From Roseiflexaceae bacterium (GTDB taxonomy: Bacteria; Chloroflexota; Chloroflexia; Chloroflexales; Roseiflexaceae), in contig JACMIM010000014.1 in assembly GCA_014381165.1 (NCBI GenBank), forward strand, positions 1 through 12,499: DNA of 12,499 nt, read 5' to 3'. Of the stretch, positions 6,803-12,499 are shown piece after piece. Under the pieces are notes generated by a model, which was not told the DNA's origin, did not search any database, and was given only the letters and a program-made list of their open reading frames with translations. A program made the translations under genes and the position numbers. Each line of letters starts with the position of its first letter. Positions within the stretch are counted from its first letter, which is position 1.

Positions 6803-6962
6803 TAAGTTACGAAGTTGCCTAAGATCTCTCATTTCGCCTGTGGCGGGCAAGGAAATACTGAATAATTGTTTCGTTTTTTGGTGCTTTGTACCAAAAAACG
6901 AAACAAAAAAGTTAGATTTCCCATGCTGCCGCAGACTGAAGTTGCCGCCTGCGTAAGTCTTA
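6803..6962 (+). mobile_element. MITE-like element, copy 2 (diverged)
   Basis: This 160-bp element aligns along its whole length with the reverse complement of copy 1 (4588-4748). Shared blocks include GGGCAAGGAAATAC, the CTGAAG(T)YGCC region and GCGTAAGTC at the right end. The right terminal repeat TGCGTAAGTCTTA (6950-6962) has one change from copy 1; the left end (TAAGTTACGAAG, 6803 on) is more decayed. The centre is a perfect 15-bp hairpin, 6868-6882 with 6890-6904, loop GCTTTGT. It sits 5 nt beyond the hisA stop and separates hisA from the coiled-coil gene and hisF. Confidence 0.82.
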
Positions 6963-6967
6963 AGTAA

Positions 6968-7681
6968 TTACTGTGCGGCAAACATCGCGTCCGACAGATC
7001 GAGCATGCCAGTGTAGAGCGCCTTGCCAACAATCGCTGCCTCGACGCCCAGGCTGGCGAGCTGGGCTAGGTGCTCGACCGTGCAGACGCCGCCAGAGGCA
7101 ATGATGGCCGGGCCGCCAGGGCGCACGAGCGCGCCAGTAGCGGCAAAGTTTGGCTCGGTCAGGGTGCCGTCGCGGCTGATATCGGTGTAGATGATGCGCT
7201 TAACGCCCACGCTGGCCATGTGGGTGGCAAGGTCAGTCGCCAGAATTGGCACCTGTTCAGTCCAACCGGCAGTCTTGACCAGGCCATCTTTTGCATCGAT
7301 GCCGACCACAATTGCCTCGCCAAAGCGCGCCGCCAGCCGGCCAAGCATCTCGGGATCTTCGACTGCCGCTGTGCCAAGGATGACCCGTTCGACACCAAGC
7401 GAGATCGCCGCGTGCGCCGCCGCTTCGGTACGCAAGCCGCCACCAAGCTGCACCGGGATCGGTAGCGCCCGCACGATCGCAATAATTGTATCGGTATTGA
7501 CCGGGTGGCCAGCCAGCGCGCCATCGAGATCGACCAGATGCAGCCTGGTTGCGCCTGCCGCCAGCCAACGCCGCGCTATCTCAAGCGGATCCTCACCATA
7601 CACAGTCGACTGGGAAAAGTTGCCCTGGTAGAGGCGCACGCAGCGCCCTTCTTTGATATCAATCGCAGGAATTACGTGCAT
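6968..7681 (-). CDS. hisA: Phosphoribosylformimino-AICAR-P isomerase HisA
   Basis: HisA catalyses the Amadori rearrangement of ProFAR to PRFAR, the substrate of HisF-HisH. The (beta-alpha)8 barrel is complete at 237 residues. Seen are catalytic Asp8 (MHVIPAID), the phosphate loop LGGGLR (79-84), Asp129 (VGIDAKDG), TDISRDGT (166-173) and SGGV (196-199). The ATG at 7681 gives the family-standard N-terminus; a TTG 12 bases upstream (7693) would add four residues and is less likely. The start lies inside the 3' end of hisH (10-base overlap), and only a weak GGA is upstream, so translation is probably coupled to hisH. The stop lies 5 nt from the MITE-like element, which may now end or weaken cotranscription with the downstream coiled-coil gene and hisF. 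Confidence 0.97.
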   Translation of the reverse strand: MHVIPAIDIKEGRCVRLYQGNFSQSTVYGEDPLEIARRWLAAGATRLHLVDLDGALAGHPVNTDTIIAIVRALPIPVQLGGGLRTEAAAHAAISLGVERVILGTAAVEDPEMLGRLAARFGEAIVVGIDAKDGLVKTAGWTEQVPILATDLATHMASVGVKRIIYTDISRDGTLTEPNFAATGALVRPGGPAIIASGGVCTVEHLAQLASLGVEAAIVGKALYTGMLDLSDAMFAAQ

Positions 7682-8310
7682 GTCTGTGTCCAATGTACAA
7701 AATTACCGAGTAGGTGAAGGCCGCAGCGCCCGCTTTTTTCTGGGTGAAACTGCACTGCCGTCAGATTTTCACGCACCAGCGCGCTCGGGAAGTGAATCGT
7801 GTAGTCTGTGGTCGCTGCGATCAGGCGGGCATCGGCGAGGTCGCAGTAGTAGGAGTGGACAAAATACACATCGCTGCCATTCTCGATGCCGCGAAACAGC
7901 GGGTGAGCGCGCCCAGCTTCGTTCAGCTCAAGCTGATTCCAGCCGATCTGCGGCACCTTTTGCTCAGCAGGCAGCGCCCGCACTGCACCGCCAAGAATGC
8001 CCAGGCACTCGTGCGGGCCGAATTCCTCGCTGGTTTCCAAGAGCACCTGCATGCCCACACAGATGCCTAGCACGGGGCGGCCGTCGTCGGCTACCTCGCG
8101 CAGCGCCTCGACCAGGCCCAGCCGGTGCAAGCTGTCCATGGTATCGCGCGTGGCCCCGACGCCAGGAAAGACCACCGCGCGCGCACGGCGCACCACGTCG
8201 GGGTCAGCGGTCACGGTCAGGTCGCCGCCCACGCTGCGTAGCGCCCGCACCACATTGGGCAGGTTACCGGCACCGTAATCGACAACCGCAATTGAAGATT
8301 GTATACTCAT
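7672..8310 (-). CDS. hisH: Imidazole glycerol phosphate synthase glutaminase subunit HisH
   Basis: HisH hydrolyses glutamine and channels ammonia into HisF. The 212-residue class I glutamine amidotransferase is full length. The triad is visible: Cys84 in GICVGMQ, His189 and Glu191 in FHPEKSG. The N-terminal DYGAGNL (11-17) and the oxyanion segment PGVGATRD (49-56) are present. The ATG at 8310 has no Shine-Dalgarno, but a perfect TATAAT (minus strand, 8324-8319) lies only 8 nt upstream, so the mRNA probably begins at or within two or three bases of the start codon. It is the first gene of the local his cluster and overlaps hisA by 10 bases. The upstream neighbour, 66 nt away, is the deacetylase-family gene, separated by a hairpin. 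Confidence 0.97.
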   Translation of the reverse strand: MSIQSSIAVVDYGAGNLPNVVRALRSVGGDLTVTADPDVVRRARAVVFPGVGATRDTMDSLHRLGLVEALREVADDGRPVLGICVGMQVLLETSEEFGPHECLGILGGAVRALPAEQKVPQIGWNQLELNEAGRAHPLFRGIENGSDVYFVHSYYCDLADARLIAATTDYTIHFPSALVRENLTAVQFHPEKSGRCGLHLLGNFVHWTQTCT

Positions 8311-8318
8311 AAGCTGTT

Positions 8319-8324
8319 ATTATA
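8319..8324 (-). promoter_or_regulatory. Consensus -10 of hisH (leaderless)
   Basis: Minus-strand TATAAT, 6/6 match, ends 8 nt before the hisH ATG. A start of transcription 6-9 nt downstream falls on 8313-8310, at the ATG. The -35 position (CTGCCC, 8347-8342) does not match consensus, and no Shine-Dalgarno is present. Confidence 0.6.
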
Positions 8325-8356
8325 CACGATCGCTTTTCACAGGGCAGGGGTGATGC

Positions 8357-8376
8357 GGGTGGCTCGTGAGCCGCCC
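8357..8376 (-). repeat. CTCGTG-core hairpin after the deacetylase gene
   Basis: GGGTGGCT (8357-8364) pairs with AGCCGCCC (8369-8376) with one mismatched or wobble position around CGTG. It abuts the stop codon of the deacetylase-family gene. No T-tract follows on the minus strand. It resembles the hairpin after dnaK (2542-2570) in its GC arms and CTCGTG core. Confidence 0.55.
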
Positions 8377-9411
8377 TTAGCATGATTGGAGCAGCGGGTG
8401 CAGGCGTTTGATCCCGCCGACCAGCGGCGCGATGTCCGGCTCGCCGCCAGCCGCACCGCCCAGTGGGTCAGGCTGGGGCAGGCCGAGCAGCACGCCCAGC
8501 ACGGCATTGGCCGAGGCTGGCAGCGCGCGCATGCTGTAGCCACCTTCCAGCACCAGCGCAATTCGCCCGCCGCACAGCTCGGCGGCGGCATCCTTGAGCA
8601 GCTGGGTCAGCCCAGCGTAGCCAGTGACCGAAAGCGCGTGCGGGCCGATTGGGTCGTCCCAGTGGCCGTCGAACCCCGCCGAAACCAGCAGTAATTCGGG
8701 CTGGAAGCGGTGCAGCGCCGGTACAATCAGCTCGCGGTAGGCCTGGCTGTAGCCGGAATCGCCAACACCGTATGAGAGCGGCACATTTAGCGTCGTTCCC
8801 GTGCCCGCGCCGGTGCCAGTTTCGTCGGCCTGGCCGCTGCCGGGGTAAAGCGGCGCGCCGTGCGAGGAGCAGAACAGCACTCGGCCATCGGCGTAGAAGG
8901 TGTCCTGGGTGCCATTGCCATGGTGAACATCATAGTCGACGATGGCGACGCGCTCCAGGCCTAGTACATCGGTGGCGTAGCGCGCGGCGATTGCAATATT
9001 ATTCAGCAGACAAAAGCCCATCGAGCGGTTCGGCGTAGCGTGATGACCGGGCGGTCTGGTCAGCGCAAAGGCGTTTGCGGCGCGTCCGCTCACCAGCGCG
9101 TCCACCGCTTCGATTGCTGCGCCCGCCCCCTGCTGAGCGGCTTCCCAAGAGCCGAGCATCACATAAGTGTCGCTGTCGAGCCAGGCTTCGCCCTCAAGTG
9201 AGATATACTGAAGGGTTTCGACCACGCGGGTGCTGTGGACGGCGCGGATGTCGCGCTCACGCGCAGGCGCAGCCACGGCGACCTGTGCCTGCGCCAGCAA
9301 CCCGCTGGCCGCCAACGCCTGCTCGACCGCAATGAGTCGGGCCGCCTGCTCGACATGGCGCGGTTCGTCGTGGTGAGTGTGGCTGGTGGTACGAAAGATT
9401 GCGGTGGTCAT
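8377..9411 (-). CDS. Histone deacetylase family zinc hydrolase
   Basis: A 344-residue member of the arginase/deacetylase fold (HDAC, acetoin utilisation AcuC and acetylpolyamine amidohydrolase group). These enzymes remove acetyl groups from lysine, polyamines or related amides. Motifs in order: RPPGHHA (119-125) with the catalytic His pair 123-124; DYDVHHGNGTQD (159-170) with zinc ligands Asp161 and His163; SSHGAPLYPGSG (182-193); LLVSAGFDGHWDDPIG (241-256) with zinc ligand Asp248; and LEGGYS (288-293) with the transition-state Tyr292. All catalytic residues are present, so it should be active, and the wording is closest to class II HDAC-like proteins. The physiological substrate cannot be read from the sequence. 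The start ATG has only a weak AAGG at 7 nt. It lies 57 nt downstream of mutY and may be cotranscribed with it; no functional link is apparent. Confidence 0.93.
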   Translation of the reverse strand: MTTAIFRTTSHTHHDEPRHVEQAARLIAVEQALAASGLLAQAQVAVAAPARERDIRAVHSTRVVETLQYISLEGEAWLDSDTYVMLGSWEAAQQGAGAAIEAVDALVSGRAANAFALTRPPGHHATPNRSMGFCLLNNIAIAARYATDVLGLERVAIVDYDVHHGNGTQDTFYADGRVLFCSSHGAPLYPGSGQADETGTGAGTGTTLNVPLSYGVGDSGYSQAYRELIVPALHRFQPELLLVSAGFDGHWDDPIGPHALSVTGYAGLTQLLKDAAAELCGGRIALVLEGGYSMRALPASANAVLGVLLGLPQPDPLGGAAGGEPDIAPLVGGIKRLHPLLQSC

Positions 9412-9468
9412 AGTTAAACCTTATTTATGTCCATGCAAGCTGGCGTGCTCAATGTTGTACATCGCGCC

Positions 9469-10443
9469 TCAGATCGGCAGCCTCGCTAAATCGCCATCGA
9501 GTTCAATCAGGCCGTCGGCGGCGAGCCGTGTTGCGATCTGGCGCAACCACGCGGCGTCGGCGGGGCTGTATTCTGGCTTGATCTGCGGCCCCAGTGCGTC
9601 GAGTGGCAGCGATTGGCCAGTGGGTAGCGCACGCAATGCATCGACCAGCCTGCCGCGAAAGAAGCGATTCGAGTTGGCGTAGGGCGCTTCACGCTTTTCC
9701 GCGATTTTTCTGACCGGGCGCGGCGACTCGGCCAGCGCGGCGTCAAAGAGCTGTTCGTCGCTTTGGCGGCGGGTATTGTAGGCCGCGCAGTCACGCTGAA
9801 GTGGGCAGCGCCAGCAGGCCGGCGTGGCGGCGGTGCAGACCAGCGCGCCAAGCTCCATGATCGCTTGGTTCCATAGCCAGCCCTGGCCCGGCGGCACCGC
9901 CTGGGCGGCCAACGCCACCAGCGCACGCTCGGTAGCCAGGCCGCGCTCCTCCGGGCCGACGAACAGCCGTTGCACCACTCGCCGGATATTGGTATCGAGA
10001 AACGCCACATCCTGCTCAAAGGCGAAGCAGGCCACCGCCCCGGAGGTATACGGGCCAACGCCTGGCAGTGCTCGCAGCGCCGCCACCTCACGCGGGAACT
10101 GCCCACCATGCTCGGCCAGCACCGCCCGCGCCGTGCGCTGAAGGTTGACCGCCCGACGGTTGTAGCCCAGCCCGGCCCAAGCGCGGATGACCTCGGCGGT
10201 GGGGGCTTCGGCCAGGGCCTGAAGCGTGGGGAATTGCTCGAGAAAGGCAAGATACTTTGGAACGACCCGGTCGACTTGGGTTTGCTGGAGCATAATCTCG
10301 GAAACTAGCACGCAGTAGGGGTCGCGGGTATGCCGCCAGGGCAGATCGCGCCGGTTGCTGGCAAACCAGCCCAGGAGCCGCTGGTGTATGCCGTCGGTTT
10401 CCGTGCGCTCGGCTTGGCGATTGACTTCGTATGTGGCTGCCAT
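9469..10443 (-). CDS. mutY: A/G-specific adenine DNA glycosylase MutY, lacking NUDIX domain
   Basis: MutY removes adenine mispaired with 8-oxoguanine in base excision repair. The catalytic HhH-GPD domain is intact: Glu49 in VSEIMLQQTQV (47-57), hairpin LPGVGPYTSGAV (126-137) and catalytic Asp150 in LDTNIRRV (149-156). The iron-sulfur cluster cysteines 203, 210, 213 and 219 follow the C-x6-C-x2-C-x5-C rule. At 324 residues it is shorter than E. coli MutY (350), and the C-terminal ~90 residues (containing NRFFRGRLVDALRALP) show no NUDIX-like 8-oxoG-recognition domain. They look instead like a small winged-helix segment, as I recall from actinobacterial MutY. The DTN rather than DGN around Asp150 also fits that group. 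The ATG at 10443 has no Shine-Dalgarno but follows an extended consensus -10 by 7 nt, indicating a leaderless transcript. Confidence 0.95.
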   Translation of the reverse strand: MAATYEVNRQAERTETDGIHQRLLGWFASNRRDLPWRHTRDPYCVLVSEIMLQQTQVDRVVPKYLAFLEQFPTLQALAEAPTAEVIRAWAGLGYNRRAVNLQRTARAVLAEHGGQFPREVAALRALPGVGPYTSGAVACFAFEQDVAFLDTNIRRVVQRLFVGPEERGLATERALVALAAQAVPPGQGWLWNQAIMELGALVCTAATPACWRCPLQRDCAAYNTRRQSDEQLFDAALAESPRPVRKIAEKREAPYANSNRFFRGRLVDALRALPTGQSLPLDALGPQIKPEYSPADAAWLRQIATRLAADGLIELDGDLARLPI

Positions 10444-10450
10444 ACGCGGT

Positions 10451-10459
10451 ATTATAACA
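10451..10459 (-). promoter_or_regulatory. Extended consensus -10 of mutY (leaderless)
   Basis: Minus-strand TGTTATAAT is a perfect extended -10 (TGn plus TATAAT). The hexamer ends 7 nt before the mutY ATG, so transcription should begin at the start codon itself. The -35 position (10479-10474) reads CCTACA, matching consensus only in its last three bases, which an extended -10 tolerates. No Shine-Dalgarno is present. Confidence 0.65.
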
Positions 10460-10521
10460 GCCTCGTGGGGAAATGTAGGCTGTAGATTACAGATTGAGCA
10501 CCACGTCGCTGCCGCAGGCGG

Positions 10522-11967
10522 CTAGCCAATCAGCACGCGTTCCTCAGGGTAGGTAATTGGCGACTCAATCACGCGCGAGGTCAGCGCGGCTACCACAGTC
10601 AGCGCGCCCAGCCGCCCGCCAAACATGGTTGCGGCGATCAGCAACTGGCCGATCAGATCAAGCCGGGGGGTCAGTCCCAGCGTAAAGCCACAGGTCGCCG
10701 CCGCCGAGACCACCTCGAAGACAACCTCCTGCATGGTGGCGCGCTGTGTCAGCAGCATCAGCCAGCTGATCAGGCCCACCCCCGCTAGCCCAATCAGCAG
10801 AATTGCGGCGGCCTTTTGCACCGTTTCAATGCCAATCGAGCGCTGAAACGCGACAATTTGCTGCCGCCCGCGCACATAGCTCCACATTGCCAGTACCAGC
10901 ACGGTCACGGTGCTAGTCGAGATGCCGCCGCCCATCGAGCCAGGCGAGCCGCCAATGAACATCAGCCCGGTAAGCACCAGCACGCTGGAAGCGTCCATGC
11001 CCTGGAGTGGCTCCAGCACAAACCCGGCGGTTCGGCTGGTGGCCGAGTGGAAAAAGGCCAGTAAAAGCCGACGCGGCCAGGGATCCTCTGCGAATAGCAC
11101 GCCTGGCTTGCTTTCGCCAACGAACACACCGGCAGTGCCGATTAGGAGCAGGATTGCCACTGTGATAAGTGTTAGCCGGGTGTGCAGCGTCAAGCGGCGC
11201 TGGCGCGGCCAGCGCAGCAAATCGTAGATTACGGGGATGCCAATACTGCCGAGAATGACAAGCGCACACAGCACCAACAGCGAGGCCGGATCGGCGGGAA
11301 AGCCAGCGGGGGCGTCTGGCGCACGGCTGAACAGGTCGAAGCTTGCGTTGGTAAAAGCGGATACAGTGTGCCAGATAGCATAATAGGCGGCTGTGCCAGC
11401 CCCATAGCGCGGCAGCCACAGCAACCACAACACAAGTGCGCCCACGCCTTGGATTGCCAGCGCAATGGTTAGAATGGTCCGGCCTAGCTGTACCACGGTT
11501 GAGGTAGCGATTAGGCCCATTGAATCACGTAGCGAAAGACGCTCTTCCAACGAGATAGCACGACCAAATGCACGAAACAACACCACAGCGCCGATCATAA
11601 AGCCCACGCCGCCAGTTTCCATCAGCAATAGCAGAACTACCTGGCCAAACACCGAGAGATCCTGGCCGGGTGTGATAATCGACAGCCCAGTTGTAGCCAG
11701 CCCCGAGGTCGCGGTGAACAGCGCCTCGTTCCAGTGTAACGCGCGGCGCGTCCCGCTAATCGGCAGCATAAGCAGAAGTGTGCCCAGCGCGGTTGCCGCT
11801 GCCAGAATGATTGTCAGGCGCAGGGCAGCCCGCAGCGGGCGATTATTGACAGCCTGCGCCCGCTGACGACGCAGCACGCCGGCGCGGGCCAGCGCCTCGA
11901 TTCGCTGCATATCGCGCTGGGTTCGCTCAAGCCTGCTGGTAGGTTCGTGCCCATGCTGATGCGCCAT
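10522..11967 (-). CDS. TrkH/KtrB-family potassium uptake channel subunit
   Basis: The membrane subunit of a Trk/Ktr K+ uptake system, built of four M1-P-M2 repeats. The 481-residue chain from ATG 11967 starts with a basic cytoplasmic stretch of about 45 residues (rich in Arg/Glu, helical), longer than typical KtrB, then hydrophobic segments from about 49 on. P-loops: TSGLATTGLS (87-96, Gly94), SAFTNASFDLF (203-213), HSATSRTAGF (307-316, Gly315), SAAATCGFTLG (421-431, Gly427). The second filter has Ser209 where a glycine is expected. The gate region GGSPGSMGGGIST (339-351) and the C-terminal YPEERVLIG are typical. It starts 4 nt after the RCK gene's stop, so the two are translationally linked. 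A TTG at 12009 would add 14 residues overlapping the RCK gene and is less likely. Confidence 0.93.
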   Translation of the reverse strand: MAHQHGHEPTSRLERTQRDMQRIEALARAGVLRRQRAQAVNNRPLRAALRLTIILAAATALGTLLLMLPISGTRRALHWNEALFTATSGLATTGLSIITPGQDLSVFGQVVLLLLMETGGVGFMIGAVVLFRAFGRAISLEERLSLRDSMGLIATSTVVQLGRTILTIALAIQGVGALVLWLLWLPRYGAGTAAYYAIWHTVSAFTNASFDLFSRAPDAPAGFPADPASLLVLCALVILGSIGIPVIYDLLRWPRQRRLTLHTRLTLITVAILLLIGTAGVFVGESKPGVLFAEDPWPRRLLLAFFHSATSRTAGFVLEPLQGMDASSVLVLTGLMFIGGSPGSMGGGISTSTVTVLVLAMWSYVRGRQQIVAFQRSIGIETVQKAAAILLIGLAGVGLISWLMLLTQRATMQEVVFEVVSAAATCGFTLGLTPRLDLIGQLLIAATMFGGRLGALTVVAALTSRVIESPITYPEERVLIG

Positions 11968-11971
11968 GAGT

Positions 11972-12499
11972 TCAGCCAGCCAATCGGGCGATTGCCTCGT
12001 CGGGTCCAATGATCACAAGCACGTCCTCGGCCTCGACACGCTGGTCGGGGCCAGGCGCAGGAATGGTACGCGGCCCTTTGATCAGTAGAACCGAAGGGCC
12101 CTGATCGCTATGCAGCCCTAACTCGTCCAGGGTTCGACCAAGCATCGCCAGCGGGGCGCGCACCTCGCTAACGCTGTTGCCTGGCTCCAACTCAAGCCGG
12201 TTGAGAATAAACGGCGAAACCAGGCGATATGCCAACTGCACGCCGGCCTCGTGTTCCGGCAGGATCACCTGGTCGGCACCGACACGCAGCAGGATCGACT
12301 TTTGGCGCTCGGAGGAGGCCTTGCAAATCACACGGCGAACGCCCAACTCCTTGAGCAGCACCGTGGTCATTAGGTTGCACTCGAAGTCGTCGGCGATTGC
12401 CACGATCACGGTGGCAAACTCGGCGATGCCGATCGCCTTGAGCGAATCCTCGTCGGTTGCGTCGAAGGCGACCGTCTGCGTAAGCTCGTCGGCAAGGGC
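11972..12499 (-). CDS. RCK-domain potassium uptake regulator TrkA/KtrA (5' end outside window)
   Basis: The cytoplasmic gating ring of the K+ channel encoded next to it. 175 residues are in the window; the frame stays open to the edge, so the first ~45 residues, including the Rossmann GxGxxG nucleotide-binding motif, are missing. The visible RCK-N part includes VAFDATDEDSLKAIGI, VIVAIADDFECNL, TTVLLKELGVRRVICKASS and GADQVILPE, all standard KtrA landmarks. The last ~80 residues form an RCK-C (TrkA-C) domain ending in EDVLVIIGPDEAIARLAG. The internal GTG at 12409 falls inside the conserved core and is not the start, so the gene is longer than the apparent 145-residue frame. The single RCK-N/RCK-C pair inferred from the length is KtrA-like rather than the doubled E. 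coli TrkA. Confidence 0.92.
   Translation of the reverse strand, partial: ALADELTQTVAFDATDEDSLKAIGIAEFATVIVAIADDFECNLMTTVLLKELGVRRVICKASSERQKSILLRVGADQVILPEHEAGVQLAYRLVSPFILNRLELEPGNSVSEVRAPLAMLGRTLDELGLHSDQGPSVLLIKGPRTIPAPGPDQRVEAEDVLVIIGPDEAIARLAG

Noticed and set aside
11968..12009. TTG start of the K+ channel subunit overlapping the RCK gene
   Set aside because: The ATG at 11967, 4 nt after the RCK stop, gives the usual tight coupling; the extra 14 residues have no supporting signal.
12409..12411. GTG as the start of the RCK gene
   Set aside because: The upstream frame is open to the window edge and encodes conserved RCK-N sequence (DATDEDSLKAIGI), so the start lies outside.

Overview
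The window reads as a chromosomal segment of a GC-rich bacterium, most likely a filamentous Chloroflexota (Chloroflexia, Roseiflexus/Kouleothrix-like). This placement is inferred from a secreted CSLREA-type protein, a MoaD-MoaE fusion, a MutY without NUDIX domain, an actinobacterial-style DTN glycosylase motif and abundant small palindromic repeats. It has not been tested by any database search. No rRNA, tRNA, CRISPR array, prophage or complete transposase gene is visible.

Layout. 1-288 (minus): 5' part of a secreted CSLREA-domain protein, cut by the window edge. 289-633: divergent intergenic region with the dnaK promoter. 634-3830 (plus): dnaK, cvpA, rsfS and a 60-residue one-helix membrane protein; rsfS and the small gene form a tight pair behind their own promoter. 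3830-3900: a 29-bp-arm inverted repeat made of GGGCTRAG units, lying between convergent genes. 3886-12499 (minus, listed in genome order): moaD-moaE fusion, hisF, a long coiled-coil gene overlapping hisF, hisA, hisH, a histone-deacetylase-family hydrolase, mutY, a Ktr/Trk potassium channel subunit, and its RCK regulatory partner, which runs off the right edge.

Functional groups. HisH (glutaminase) and HisF (cyclase) form imidazole glycerol phosphate synthase, and HisA is the isomerase that feeds it. The three genes sit together, but a non-histidine coiled-coil gene and a MITE-like element separate hisA from hisF. The RCK protein and TrkH/KtrB-like subunit form a K+ uptake system encoded 4 nt apart. 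DnaK is the Hsp70 chaperone, and RsfS silences 50S subunits.

Most notable observations: (i) two diverged ~160-bp MITE-like elements in opposite orientation, flanking coiled-coil gene plus hisF, whose central hairpin loop is inverted relative to the arms; (ii) a GGGCTGAGG-type repeat that also sits in frame inside hisF and encodes the last residues of MoaDE; (iii) a Gly-to-Ser change in the second selectivity filter of the K+ channel subunit; (iv) an apparent AUU start for rsfS behind an extended Shine-Dalgarno; (v) probable leaderless transcripts for hisH and mutY. I found no clear evidence of a wholly new multi-gene system; the novelty is in the repeats, gene architecture and translation signals.
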